DNA of 48,761 nucleotides from Opitutia bacterium (GCA_003142955.1 PLOH01000070.1:165862-214622); one strand, 5' to 3'; positions 1 to 8,427 are shown, counted from the stretch's first letter. The notes: generated from the sequence alone by a model not told the origin. Made by a program: numbers and translations.

Positions 1-354
1 CCCTGCACGGGGTTCGAGAGCAACCAGCGCTACGCCCGGGCCGGCTTTCTGGTCGACGCTGGAGGGGCGGTGGCGCTGGCGACGGGGTGCGGCCCGGAAA
101 CGGCGCCGACCCAATCCATGCCCTGGGCGATTGCGCTGGCGGTGCGGCACTGCGGGCTTACCCCGGCCGAGGCGATTGCCGCTGCCACGGTCAACGCCGC
201 TGCCGTGCTCAACCTTCGCGATCGCGGCACGATCGAAGCCGGTCAGCGGGCGGACCTGATTCTGCTGCGCCACCGCGACGAACGACTGCTCGCCTGGGAA
301 CTCGGCGGCAATCCCGTGGACCTCGTGATCTGCGCCGGGCGGAGGGTGGTGTAG
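1..354 (+). CDS. hutI: Imidazolonepropionase-like amidohydrolase, C-terminal part
   Basis: The reading frame is open from the first base, so the N-terminus lies outside the window. The visible 117 residues match the C-terminal end of HutI, which hydrolyses 4-imidazolone-5-propanoate to N-formimino-glutamate in histidine breakdown. Seen: a strand ending VALAT, then TAPTQSM, the helix LTPAEAIAAATVNAA, and the closing barrel piece G(T)IEAGQRADLILL followed by GGNPVDLVICAGRRVV. In the family the strand reads LATDFNPG, and its Asp is a catalytic/metal-site residue. Here the same place reads ATGCGPE, so the Asp is replaced by Gly (codon at about 97-99). The protein may therefore be inactive or have changed function. 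It could also be another member of the HutI-like branch of amidohydrolases. The gene converges on the next one, with about 60 bp between and no clear terminator. Confidence 0.75.
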   Translation, partial: PCTGFESNQRYARAGFLVDAGGAVALATGCGPETAPTQSMPWAIALAVRHCGLTPAEAIAAATVNAAAVLNLRDRGTIEAGQRADLILLRHRDERLLAWELGGNPVDLVICAGRRVV

Positions 355-415
355 GCGGTCGGACGTTGGATCCTCCTGGTGGCGGGGAGCAACGGCCGGA
401 GCGATCCCCCCGTGC

Positions 416-2383
416 TCAGTCGCTGGATACAAAGAGCGGCCGCCCGAGACGTCCCGAGCCGATCTCCTCGAACTGCAGGCCGACGGCGAAATCGTGGGTG
501 ATGAATTGCAGGAAATCCGGGATGGGAACCAGCAGGCACCGGCCCGGCGTGCTGGCCACGATGGTGGCTTTGGCCAGCAAGTTCGGCAGCAGACCAAGTT
601 CGCCATAGAAGTCGCCGCGGCGCAGGCGGGAAACCTGCTTCGTCTTTTTCATCACGACAAATTCGCCTTCTTGCACCAGGCAGAAGGAGCGGAACGGCTC
701 GCCTTGGCGCACCAGGGCCTCCCCCGGCGCAAAATCCTGAAACACCGCGTGCCGGGCGAAGACCGCCATGGTCGACTGGCTCCAATCGCGGGACAGCTCG
801 ATTTGCTGGAGGAAGCCGATCTTCTGCACCTTATCCTCGACGGCCTGCCGCGACATGCAGGGAAGGACCAATCGTTCGAAATCGGTTTTGGCCAGCGCGA
901 GCAGCACGCACTTGGTGGCGCAGCGGATCGAGGCGGTGCTGTGGCCGTCCCCGAGCACCGCGCGGTCGCCGAAGACATCGCCCGCCTGAAGTTCGCCAAA
1001 TGAATCGGTGCGCCTGATCTTGTGCAGCCGTTGGGTCACGGCGAGGCGTCCTGAGTGGACAATATAGAGCCGATCGCTGCGCTTGCCCTCCCGCGTCACG
1101 TAGGTGCCGGCGCGATATTCCTCGGGCTGGACCGCCGCCGCGACGGCCATGAGGTCGTCCAGCGGAAGCTCGCGAAACAGCAGCGTGCGGCTGAGCAATT
1201 CAGTGATGCTCTCGGCATCCACGGGCGTCGCGTGGGGCCGGAACAGGCCGCTCGCGCGATCGCGGAACCAGTTGCTCACGTTGCGCAGGGCGATCCAGCC
1301 GAACACGGCTGCGGTGCCGAGGACCAGGGTGGCAAACGCCCCCAACATAACGAGGGCCGTGACGTGAAACCCACCGGCCGCGCGGAAATGTCGCAGAAGT
1401 TCGAGGGCGTTCGCCTGCAGGAGCAGGCAGCCGATCAGAAAGACGACCAACAGCCAGCCGAGGGCGCCGCCGACGCTGACGAGCAGGAAGCGCCGGTCGG
1501 CAAACTTCAACCGGGAGCGGAGCAGGAGGGTGAACAGCCGGTTCCGGACGAACAGGAAGTCGTGCGTCGTGGCGAGTTGGGGATCGCGATAAAGCGTCCG
1601 CAGCAGATCCGACACCGGCGAGGGCCAGAGTGGCGACAGGTCGAAGAAGATGGCGCACAACAACAGAAACAACAGTTCCGGCAACCGGAAGGCCACCAAG
1701 CCGGTGAGCACGAAGAGCGGCGCCAGACGCAGCAAGGCTGCATCGATGGCGGTGTTGCGGCCGCCCATGACCGCGTCGCCGAGATCGACGTGGAAGTGGG
1801 GGAAAGGCGTCGCCCACTGGAAACGGGGATGGTAGACATCGGCGCCCGCACCGCGCACGGCGCAGGCCGCGAGCGCGTAGCCGGCGCTCATCGCGCTCGC
1901 GGCCAGCAGCCAGCCCAGCCCCAACAGCCAGAGATCGTCCGGCAGTCGCAACCCCCGCAGGAAGATCATGAGTAGACCGAAACCGATGGACATGACCGCC
2001 GACCAGCGCATCCCGAGACCGTGCAGGCTGATCGGCCAGTCAGCGGGCGGCTCCGGAGGAGGCAAGCGCTGTCCCTCGGCTTGGAGGATGCCATGATAAA
2101 CTGCCTTGACGATCAGTTCGTAGAACTCCCGCAGGGGCGGGCAGCGGCCATTCGGAATGATTTCGAGCAGCAGATCGGGCACGGTCCTCCCGTCGGCAAA
2201 ACCCTGCAGCAGTTGCCACTGCATCTGGGTGCATACGAGATAGCGGCGGCCGGGTTGATACTTCACGATAACGCGATCAACGCCCAGTTCAACGGTGCGC
2301 AGCTCCCCGGCGAGAAACAGCCTTGTCGCCGTCAGCAGCGTGACTTGATCGATTTCGGTAACTGCGGCCGGGGCGGGGTCCAT
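416..2383 (-). CDS. Membrane protein with degenerate M50-like core and two cyclic-nucleotide-binding domains
   Basis: 655 residues. Residues about 1-105 look like a PqqD-type winged-helix region. Residues about 125-370 contain several membrane segments. Two cAMP/cGMP-binding-type beta-barrel domains follow (about 398-510 and 520-645), recognised by blocks such as YVTREGKRSDRLYIVHSGRL with GDVFGDRAVL, and ALVRQGEPFRSFCLVQEGEF with RGDFYGELGLL. The membrane part resembles site-2-type (M50) metalloproteases. However, the HExxHAL site reads MSAGYAL (about 165-171), and the second metal motif (N-x-L-P-x-D-G type) reads FDLSPLWPSP (about 247-256). Both metal-binding motifs are therefore lost, if the alignment is right. 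A sensor or scaffold role fits better than proteolysis. The start lies 26 bp from the divergent gene at 2410. The CNBD assignment is strong and the M50 relationship is moderate. Confidence 0.75.
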   Translation of the reverse strand: MDPAPAAVTEIDQVTLLTATRLFLAGELRTVELGVDRVIVKYQPGRRYLVCTQMQWQLLQGFADGRTVPDLLLEIIPNGRCPPLREFYELIVKAVYHGILQAEGQRLPPPEPPADWPISLHGLGMRWSAVMSIGFGLLMIFLRGLRLPDDLWLLGLGWLLAASAMSAGYALAACAVRGAGADVYHPRFQWATPFPHFHVDLGDAVMGGRNTAIDAALLRLAPLFVLTGLVAFRLPELLFLLLCAIFFDLSPLWPSPVSDLLRTLYRDPQLATTHDFLFVRNRLFTLLLRSRLKFADRRFLLVSVGGALGWLLVVFLIGCLLLQANALELLRHFRAAGGFHVTALVMLGAFATLVLGTAAVFGWIALRNVSNWFRDRASGLFRPHATPVDAESITELLSRTLLFRELPLDDLMAVAAAVQPEEYRAGTYVTREGKRSDRLYIVHSGRLAVTQRLHKIRRTDSFGELQAGDVFGDRAVLGDGHSTASIRCATKCVLLALAKTDFERLVLPCMSRQAVEDKVQKIGFLQQIELSRDWSQSTMAVFARHAVFQDFAPGEALVRQGEPFRSFCLVQEGEFVVMKKTKQVSRLRRGDFYGELGLLPNLLAKATIVASTPGRCLLVPIPDFLQFITHDFAVGLQFEEIGSGRLGRPLFVSSD

Positions 2384-2409
2384 CCAGGAAACCGAGACTG
2401 GCCGGAAAC

Positions 2410-2901
2410 GTGCGGGCGGGGAAGACTGAAATCGCGGGGCAGCAATACTGCACCCGGCATTGCTTCATGTTCGAAAAAGGAGCAGCAGAGGCCACCAACT
2501 ATTGGCGTGGATCGTTGGTGCCGATCAATACCCAGGTCACGCTCGTGGCCCTGGACGGGAAGAAGATGGTCGTGCGGCTGCCCAGCGGGGAGACGGTAAG
2601 TATCGATAATATCGAGAAGTTCAGCCGGCGAAGCACGAGCACAATCGCCCACAATCTGCTGGCGACGCAGCCAGTTCCGATCGGCAGATTCAACGATGCC
2701 ACCGCCAGCGCGATCAAAAGCGGTATCCTGAAGATGGGTATGACCAAGGAGCAGGTGATCATGGCCCGCGACTCTCCTCCCGGGCACAAGACGCCGACGC
2801 TCGACTTTGACACGTGGACGTATTGGAGCAGTCGTTTTGTCACTCAATCCCTCGTGTTCAGCAATGGAGTGTTGGTCCGCGGCCGGGATGTCCTGCCATG
2901 A
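2410..2901 (+). CDS. Conserved hypothetical protein with BamE/SmpA-like C-terminal segment
   Basis: 163 residues from a GTG start; an ATG at 2467 is a weaker alternative because it would cut into the ordered N-terminal region. The first half has a beta-rich block around ATNYWRGSLVPINTQVTLVA and MVVRLPSGETVSIDNI. The second half has KSGILKMGMTKEQVIMARDSPPGHKTP followed by an aromatic W-x-Y-W segment. The GMTKEQV pattern followed by a Pro-Gly turn is like BamE/OmlA-type small envelope proteins (inference). No signal peptide is encoded in frame after 2410 and no ATG is available further upstream in this frame, so the true N-terminus is uncertain and a leader may have been lost. The function is unknown. 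Confidence 0.55.
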   Translation: MRAGKTEIAGQQYCTRHCFMFEKGAAEATNYWRGSLVPINTQVTLVALDGKKMVVRLPSGETVSIDNIEKFSRRSTSTIAHNLLATQPVPIGRFNDATASAIKSGILKMGMTKEQVIMARDSPPGHKTPTLDFDTWTYWSSRFVTQSLVFSNGVLVRGRDVLP

Positions 2902-3017
2902 TCGTTCGGGCGCGTGCTGCCTCGTGGAGCACGAAGGCCGGCGCACCCCCCCAAGGAAAGCTCTTGCCGGGTAATTGGGTCTGCGTTTAGCTGCGGCCAA
3001 TTCACCCCGAATTAACC

Positions 3018-3674
3018 ATGCATACCTGCAACCGTTATCTCCCCGGCGCCAAATCGCGGGCGCTGTTTTGCTCACTGACACTGTGTTTCGCGATCGCTCG
3101 GGCGGCCGACGCGCCGGCCGCGGATTCGCCATCGGCTCCTGCGACTCCCGCAACCCCGGCTACTCCATCGGCTCCGGCAACTCCCTCGACCCCTGCAACT
3201 CCCTCGACCCCCGCAACTCCTGCAACTCCCGCGGCTCCGGATACTCCAGCGACTCCCGCAGCTTCGGAGACTCTAACAGTTCCGGCGTCTTTCGCAGCTC
3301 CGTCGGCGCCTGCGACTCCGTCGGCACCTGCAACACCGATGACGCCTGCGACTCCGATGGCGCCGATGCCCTCCGCGAATAGCGTTTCCGTTCCCCCTGG
3401 GCTTACCGCGGACCAAGTCAAGGCCTCTATTCTGGAGGGGCTGGCCGCCCGCAAGTTGATCGTGCTGGATCAGAGCGAAGGCAAGATCAGTGCCTATCAT
3501 GCCCGCAAAAACATCACGCTCACCCTCATAATTACCTACCAGGCAGATCAAGTCACGATCGAGGTGAAGCAGTGGGACAGCCGACCAAAAGTGGTCAAGA
3601 CGCAGGAGGGTTGGCTGGTTAATATTCGGAAGTCCATCAGCGACGCTCTGCTCAGGCGAAAGGCTTTCAACTAA
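3018..3674 (+). CDS. Secreted protein with Ala/Thr/Pro-rich linker and conserved C-terminal domain
   Basis: 218 residues. An N-terminal signal peptide is visible (basic start, hydrophobic CSLTLCFAIARA ending in A-R-A/ADA). Residues about 30-120 are a low-complexity linker made of repeated APATP/PSTPATP blocks. The C-terminal 90 residues form an ordered domain: VKASILEGLAARKLIVLDQS, GKISAYHARKNITLTLIITY, a Val/Ile strand, then GWLVNIRKSISDAL. This pattern (helix, G-x-I-x-A, beta strands, W-x-x-N-(I/L)-x-x-x-I) resembles a family of small periplasmic lipoproteins of unknown role. The stop is directly followed by the GTG start of the chorismatase gene, so the two may be co-transcribed. Function not recognised. 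Confidence 0.65.
   Translation: MHTCNRYLPGAKSRALFCSLTLCFAIARAADAPAADSPSAPATPATPATPSAPATPSTPATPSTPATPATPAAPDTPATPAASETLTVPASFAAPSAPATPSAPATPMTPATPMAPMPSANSVSVPPGLTADQVKASILEGLAARKLIVLDQSEGKISAYHARKNITLTLIITYQADQVTIEVKQWDSRPKVVKTQEGWLVNIRKSISDALLRRKAFN
3127..3375 (+). repeat. Coding low-complexity repeat (Ala-Thr-Pro units)
   Basis: Short imperfect repeats of the type gcaactccc/tcgacccc encode runs of PATP, PSTP and PATPAAP in the secreted protein at 3018-3674. Such a tract can expand or contract by slippage and probably forms an extended spacer between the membrane or leader and the C-terminal domain. Confidence 0.75.
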
Positions 3675-3676
3675 TA

Positions 3677-4657
3677 GTGAGCCTCAACGCGCTTCCTGCT
3701 GCAGCCGCATTGCGATCCTTCCGGATCCGATTGGGTTCTGCGGCGACCCAGCGATGGCCGATCGGCCTGCCGGTGCTCGCTGGCGAAGGCGTGGAATCGA
3801 TCTTTCCGGCGGCCCAGCCGGCCGGCGTGGCGGGGACGTTCACTCTGTACGAGACGGGCGGGTGGCTGATTGGGGCCGGGGCGTTGCCGGTCGAGTCCGT
3901 CTATGCTCCCGTCTCGACCCGCTTGTACGAAGAGCTATTTGCGGCGGTCGGAAGGCGGCACCTGTGCCGGATCTGGAATTACCTCCCCCGGATTAACTCG
4001 GCCGGAGCGGATGGACTGGAAAACTACCGCTCGTTCTCCTGCGGGCGCTCACTGGCGTTTGAGCGGCGGTTCGGCCGTGAATTTAAGACTCGGCTGCCGG
4101 CCGGCTCCGCCGTGGGCTCTGAAGGCGATCATCTCGTGGTGGTGTTTGCCGCGAGTCGTTCGGCGCCCCGCCATTGCGAGAATCCAGTCCAGGTGCCGGC
4201 TTACGAGTATCCGACGCTCCACGGTCCGCGTCCGCCGAGTTTTTGCCGGGCGACGGTGGTCGCGGGGGGAAAGCGTCGCGACGTTTTCGTTTCCGGCACC
4301 GCGGCCATCAAGGGACATGAAACGGTCGCGCTGGGCGAGACGCGCAGCCAGCTGGGGCATACGCTGGAGAATTTGCGGCACATTTTCCAGGTGGCCGGGC
4401 TCGGCGCGGACCTCCGCGCCGGGCGGGCTGACGCGCGCCACTTCAAAATCTATCTTCGTCATGCCGACGCCCTCGCGGATGTGGCCGCCGTGTTGGGGCA
4501 AGAAATGGTCCGACCGGGCGACCAGGTGAACTATTTGCGTGCCGACTTGTGCCGGGCCGAACTCAATGTCGAGATCGAGGCGACGGTGTTGGGGGCAGTT
4601 TCCCGCCCCGCGGGAAACTGTGGGACGGGGTCACCCGACCCCGCCATCGGAGCGTAG
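3677..4657 (+). CDS. Chorismatase, FkbO/Hyg5/XanB2 family
   Basis: 326 residues from a GTG start placed two bases after the upstream stop. Family enzymes hydrolyse or eliminate chorismate to give 3-hydroxybenzoate, 4-hydroxybenzoate or dihydroxycyclohexadienoate. XanB2 makes the aryl starter of xanthomonadin. Seen: CRIWNYLPRIN (about 97-107), ENYRSFSCGRSLAFERRFG (about 116-134), a CENPVQVPAYEYP segment, and the RidA-like C-terminal half with FVSGTAAIKGHETVALG, LENLRHIFQVAG, HFKIYLRHAD and YLRADLCRAELNVEIEA. The glutamate-rich end (VEIEA) is the usual active-site end of the fold. The subtype, and so the product isomer, cannot be told with confidence by eye. The last 20 or so residues after EIEATVLGAVS are encoded by a hairpin repeat and are unlike the family. 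It is the nearest gene to the adenylation enzyme at 4796-6124, so a starter-supply role for the aryl polyene is likely. Confidence 0.85.
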   Translation: MSLNALPAAAALRSFRIRLGSAATQRWPIGLPVLAGEGVESIFPAAQPAGVAGTFTLYETGGWLIGAGALPVESVYAPVSTRLYEELFAAVGRRHLCRIWNYLPRINSAGADGLENYRSFSCGRSLAFERRFGREFKTRLPAGSAVGSEGDHLVVVFAASRSAPRHCENPVQVPAYEYPTLHGPRPPSFCRATVVAGGKRRDVFVSGTAAIKGHETVALGETRSQLGHTLENLRHIFQVAGLGADLRAGRADARHFKIYLRHADALADVAAVLGQEMVRPGDQVNYLRADLCRAELNVEIEATVLGAVSRPAGNCGTGSPDPAIGA

Positions 4658-4680
4658 CGCCAATCTCTGACTGGCGGTTT
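4596..4680. repeat. Tandem hairpin repeat overlapping the end of the chorismatase gene
   Basis: A perfect 11-bp inverted repeat with a 3-base loop lies at 4596-4606/4610-4620 (CAGTTTCCCGC / GCGGGAAACTG). A second follows at 4626-4632/4637-4643 (CGGGGTC / GACCCCG, loop ACCC). A third, shorter one (CGCCA / TGGCG) lies at about 4659-4677, just after the stop. The array looks like a dispersed intergenic element rather than coding sequence. It may also act on the mRNA 3' end, though no T-run follows. The rest of 4658-4795 holds nothing else I can name. Confidence 0.7.
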
Positions 4681-4795
4681 GATCTCCTCGCTGCAGGTGT
4701 GCCGAAGTGGCCGTCCGGGCCAACGCCTTGCTCGACTCGCGGGCGGAGCCTCGGGCGCGCCCGGGCCGCCGCGTCCTGGCCGCGCCGATCTTCGG

Positions 4796-6124
4796 CTACG
4801 CCCGCCCAGCGGCGAGAAGCGCCGCGATGCGGCGCCGGTCGGTCTTGCCGCGCGCGGTGTAGGGAAACTCGGGTAGCACCAGCAGGCGCTCCGGGATCTT
4901 CCACGGGGCCAGTTTCGTGCGCAAAACCTGCCGCAGTTCCGCGGGCAGCAAGTCCGCTGCGACGGCTGCGGCCAGCGCATCGGCGAGCTTCGGATGGGCC
5001 ATGGCGCAGGCGTCACGCACTCCCGGCACGCCGCGCAACGCGGCTTCAATCTCGGCCAGGTCAAGACGGCGACCAGCGATCTTGACCAGCCGACCCGCCC
5101 GGCCCAGCAGGACGAGCTCGCCAAACTCGTTGAGACGGCCGCGGTCGGCCGGGACGAAGCTCCCGCGGCCCAACACGGCAGCGCTCTGGACCGCGAAGCG
5201 CCGGCCGCGGCGCCAGTGCATGGTCACGCCCTCCAACGGCGCACCCACGCTCCGGCCGGTCAGCGTGGCCTCGCCCGTGCGGTCGTAGGTGATTCCGCCG
5301 GTTTCACTCGCGCCGTAAAAGCCCTGCGCGCGCCGGCCGAATTTCTCCGCGAACATCCTCGCGACTTCCGGCGGCAGGGCAGCGCCGGCGGAGATCACCA
5401 GTCGCAGGCTGGCAAAGTCGGCCGGATCGACGTCGGCTCTGACGAGTGCCTGCAGCAGGGTGGGCACCGCGGGAAAGACCGTGGGATGCCAGCGGGCGCA
5501 GTCGGCCGCGAGCACGTTGGGCAGCGGACTCGCTGAGCAAACCAACGCCGTGCCCTGCGCGAGCAGCGGGATCACCAGGTTGCCCAAACCATAGGAGTGG
5601 CCGAGCGGAATTACCGCCAGGTTCAAATCGTCAGGGCGGATGCTCATCGTGGCACACACCTGGCGTCCGTCGCCCAACATCTGGGCGAGCGTGAACCGGC
5701 GGGCGCGCGGCGCGCCGGTGCTGCCGCTCGTGAGCTTGACCAGGCAGAGATCGCGCCGCCGCACCGGGCGGCGGGAGGCGACCGGCTCCAGCCGTCCGCC
5801 ATGCCAGAACCAGGCGCAGCCCACCGACTGCGCGGTTTCCCTCAGGGTGGTGGCTGGCTCGGTGGAATCGGCGGGCACCGGGATCGCCCCGGCAAAGAGC
5901 AGGCCCAGGAAGACCTGAAACCATTGGACGCCATTCGGCTCCGCCATCAACACGAAGCGGCCGTCCATCATGGAACCTGGCGCCACTTGCGCCCGCCAGA
6001 CCATCGCTGCCGCGTCAAGTTCCGCCCGGGTCCACGCGTGCCCGGTTTCTCCGTCGATCGCGGCCAGCGCGGCCGGCGCGCGACGGACGGTCTCCTGCCA
6101 GCAATGGCCGAGGGGGGCGCACAT
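4796..6124 (-). CDS. AMP-dependent aryl/acyl-activating enzyme (adenylation domain)
   Basis: 442 residues, a full but compact member of the ANL superfamily. Seen: the phosphate loop LTSGSTGAPR (131-140), the A5-type motif YGASETGG (270-277), the hinge region GRRLDLAEIE (351-360), and the C-terminal catalytic lysine in ARGKTDRR (Lys427). These enzymes form acyl-AMP from a carboxylate and ATP and pass it to CoA or to a carrier protein. In aryl polyene clusters the equivalent protein loads the hydroxyaryl starter on an ACP. Here the chorismatase next door suggests a hydroxybenzoate substrate (inference). The gene is divergent from the ABC exporter, sharing the 154-bp region 6125-6278. It could instead activate a fatty acid. 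Confidence 0.85.
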   Translation of the reverse strand: MCAPLGHCWQETVRRAPAALAAIDGETGHAWTRAELDAAAMVWRAQVAPGSMMDGRFVLMAEPNGVQWFQVFLGLLFAGAIPVPADSTEPATTLRETAQSVGCAWFWHGGRLEPVASRRPVRRRDLCLVKLTSGSTGAPRARRFTLAQMLGDGRQVCATMSIRPDDLNLAVIPLGHSYGLGNLVIPLLAQGTALVCSASPLPNVLAADCARWHPTVFPAVPTLLQALVRADVDPADFASLRLVISAGAALPPEVARMFAEKFGRRAQGFYGASETGGITYDRTGEATLTGRSVGAPLEGVTMHWRRGRRFAVQSAAVLGRGSFVPADRGRLNEFGELVLLGRAGRLVKIAGRRLDLAEIEAALRGVPGVRDACAMAHPKLADALAAAVAADLLPAELRQVLRTKLAPWKIPERLLVLPEFPYTARGKTDRRRIAALLAAGRA

Positions 6125-6278
6125 GTCCTCAGCGTGCGCTTCCGACTGGAGGGTGGTCGAGGAAAAATCACGCCGGCAAACTCCTTGTCATTGTTGCCGG
6201 AGTCCCGTTGCATTCCGATGTCTTGCGCTGGCGAATCCAGGCCGCCGCGATGACCTCGTCCCGTCGGATTGCGCACCC
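6125..6278. promoter_or_regulatory. Divergent intergenic region between adenylation enzyme and ABC exporter
   Basis: 154 bp between two divergent start codons must hold promoters for both directions. It contains locally less GC-rich sequence (around 6165-6200, with ctccttgtcattgttgccgg), but no box pair strong enough to name. Upstream codons in the frame of the ABC gene are open, but a start there would give an N-terminal extension not seen in the family. Confidence 0.35.
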
Positions 6279-7190
6279 GTGCTGAAACTTCACGATCTTC
6301 GGTTTCGTTACACCGCCGCCGACCCATGGGCGGTTGATGAAGTGTCATTTGAACTTCGACGCGGCGAGGTGTTGGGGTTGCTGGGTCCCAACGGTGCGGG
6401 CAAGACGACGCTGATGGCCCTGATCAGCGGGCTGCGGCGGCCTCAGCAGGGCGAGATCCGGCGGGCGCCGGAAGTGGCGGCGCGCGGTGGCTTTGCCCTC
6501 GTGCCGCAGGACCACGCATTTTATCCGATGCTCACGTGCCGCGAGAATCTCGAATTCTTTGCCGGCGTGCTGGGGCTCGGCGGATCCACCCGGCGCGAGC
6601 GGGTCGACGCCGCCATTGCGGTGGCTGGGTTGGGTGCGGTCGCGCGCCAGCGGGCCTCGCAATGTTCCGGGGGGTTGAAACGCCGCTTGAACCTCGCGAT
6701 CGGCCTCGTGGGCGATCCCCAGTTGCTCCTCCTCGATGAACCGACGGTCGGGGTCGATCCCCAGTCGCGGGCATTCCTGCTGGAAACCGTCCGCAACCTG
6801 CGAACGCGGGGGAAAACCGTGGTGTACACCTCCCATTACATGGAGGAAGTGCAGGCGGTGAGCGACCGGGTGGCGATCATGGACCACGGCCGCCTGTTGT
6901 GCTGCGGCGCGCTGGACGCAGTCCTGGCGGAATCGAATCCGCGGCTTTTGGTGCGGCCCGCCGGCCCGCTGGCGGGACCGGTGCGGGCGGCGTTGATCGC
7001 CGGGTGGGGACTCGAGCCGGGGGGCGGTGATGGCGGTTGGCTGAGCTTTGCCGTGCCGGCCGGGCGTCCGGTGGAGGCGGTGTTGGCTGAACTGCGGAAC
7101 CAGGGCGTGTCGGTGATCCGCTTCGTGTATGGCAATAACAATTTGGAGGACGTGTTTTTGAAACTCACTCACCGTTCGCTGCGCGACTGA
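6279..7190 (+). CDS. ABC-2 type transporter, ATP-binding protein
   Basis: 303 residues from GTG 6279, chosen because the conserved domain begins at once (LKLHDLRFRY). The open frame continues upstream without family resemblance. Seen: Walker A GPNGAGKTT (36-44), ABC signature CSGGLKRRL (about 129), Walker B LLLLDEPTVGVD (about 149), and the H-loop in TSHYMEE. The C-terminal part is of the drug/polysaccharide exporter subclass with a short regulatory tail. It pairs with the permease that starts two bases after its stop. The position between the adenylation enzyme and the BtrH/Dar genes suggests export of the lipid or pigment product across the inner membrane (inference). The Shine-Dalgarno signal before the GTG is weak. 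Confidence 0.88.
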   Translation: MLKLHDLRFRYTAADPWAVDEVSFELRRGEVLGLLGPNGAGKTTLMALISGLRRPQQGEIRRAPEVAARGGFALVPQDHAFYPMLTCRENLEFFAGVLGLGGSTRRERVDAAIAVAGLGAVARQRASQCSGGLKRRLNLAIGLVGDPQLLLLDEPTVGVDPQSRAFLLETVRNLRTRGKTVVYTSHYMEEVQAVSDRVAIMDHGRLLCCGALDAVLAESNPRLLVRPAGPLAGPVRAALIAGWGLEPGGGDGGWLSFAVPAGRPVEAVLAELRNQGVSVIRFVYGNNNLEDVFLKLTHRSLRD

Positions 7191-7191
7191 G

Positions 7192-8373
7192 ATGCGCCCC
7201 CTGCTTGCAGTGATCCAGAAAGAGCTGCGTGCCATGAGCCGTGACCTTCACGGGCTGCTGGTGTTGTTTGTCATGCCTGCAGTTTTTATCCTGATCATGT
7301 CGATGGCGCTCCGGGACACATTCGCGCTGCGAGTTTCAGAGAAAGTGCGCTGGCAGGTCTGGGACGCCGATCATACGGCCGACTCGGCAAAACTGGTCAC
7401 CCAGCTGCCGCCACCTGAAGCCTCGGTGGTGGTGCGGGGTCCCGCGGACGTGGAGCGGGCGCTGGCGCGCGGCGGCATCCAGGTCGGCTTGTTGATCGAC
7501 CAGGGATATTCCGCATCGCTGGCAGACCTGGAGAGTGCCCGGGCGGTCGTGACCGTGCTGGCGGAGCCGGGCATGCCGCCAGCCCTGCTCGCGGCCTTCC
7601 GCGCGGAGGTGCAGCGCGCGGTCACGATGCAGCGAGCCGCCAAATTGCTGGAGCCGGTCCGGGCGATGGCGCAGGAGGACCACCGGCCGTGGCCGACGCT
7701 GGAACAGATGGCGGGCAGCGGGCTCGTCGCGATGAAGTTTCACCGCGGGGCGGGGGCTGAACTCACGGCCGTGCAGCAGTGCGTGCCGGCGTGGCTGGTC
7801 TTCGCCATGTTTTTTGTGGTGATCCCGCTTTCGACGATCTTCATCCAGGAAAAGCAGCAGGGGACACTCCCGCGCCTGCGCAGTTTGCGGGTGCCGATGG
7901 CCACGCTGCTGGCCGGGAAAGTCATCCCCTTCTATCTGGTAAACCTGGGGCAGACCGCCCTGATGCTGCTGGTCGGCCGTTTTGTGGTGCCGTTGCTTGG
8001 CGGCGATACTCTGTGGTTGGACGTCGACTGGCTGGCGCTGTGGGCGGTCGCCACTGCCGTCAGCCTGGCCGCGATTGGTTTTGCGCTGGCCATCGCGGCG
8101 GTCGCCCGGACCACCGAGCAAGCGACCACGGTCGGTGGGGTCGCGAACATCATTTTCGGAGCGCTTGGCGGCGTCATGGTGCCGAAGTTGGTGATGCCAC
8201 TGGCGATGCAGAAGGCGACGTGGCTTTCCCCCATGGCCTGGGGATTGAATGGATTCATCGACGTTTTTGTGCGCGGCGCGCACCTGGGCGGAATTCTCGG
8301 TCCCCTCGCGTTGCTTCTGGGAATTGCGGGACTCTGCCTGGTCTTTGCCGGCTGGCGCCTCCGGGAGCTGTGA
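7192..8373 (+). CDS. ABC-2 type transporter permease
   Basis: 393 residues with the ABC-2 topology. There is one N-terminal membrane helix (LLVLFVMPAVFILIMSMAL), a periplasmic domain of about 150 residues, then a group of helices from AWLVFAMFFVVIPLSTIF onward. These include the EKQQGTLPRLRSLRVP cytoplasmic loop and the terminal helix GPLALLLGIAGLCLVFAGWRL. It is the membrane partner of the ATPase at 6279-7190, and the start codon sits one base after the preceding TGA, so translation is probably coupled. Family members export lipids, antibiotics and pigments. Here the substrate is probably a product of the surrounding locus. Confidence 0.87.
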   Translation: MRPLLAVIQKELRAMSRDLHGLLVLFVMPAVFILIMSMALRDTFALRVSEKVRWQVWDADHTADSAKLVTQLPPPEASVVVRGPADVERALARGGIQVGLLIDQGYSASLADLESARAVVTVLAEPGMPPALLAAFRAEVQRAVTMQRAAKLLEPVRAMAQEDHRPWPTLEQMAGSGLVAMKFHRGAGAELTAVQQCVPAWLVFAMFFVVIPLSTIFIQEKQQGTLPRLRSLRVPMATLLAGKVIPFYLVNLGQTALMLLVGRFVVPLLGGDTLWLDVDWLALWAVATAVSLAAIGFALAIAAVARTTEQATTVGGVANIIFGALGGVMVPKLVMPLAMQKATWLSPMAWGLNGFIDVFVRGAHLGGILGPLALLLGIAGLCLVFAGWRLREL

Positions 8374-8427
8374 CCGGGCGGATTTTGGGTCTTCGGCAGA
8401 AAGGGATAAAAATAACTAATTCGCTGA

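Noticed and set aside
1055-1975. A 306-residue plus-strand frame rich in Gln, Glu and Arg
   Set aside because: It is antisense to the CNBD membrane protein, and its composition is that of a reverse-frame shadow.
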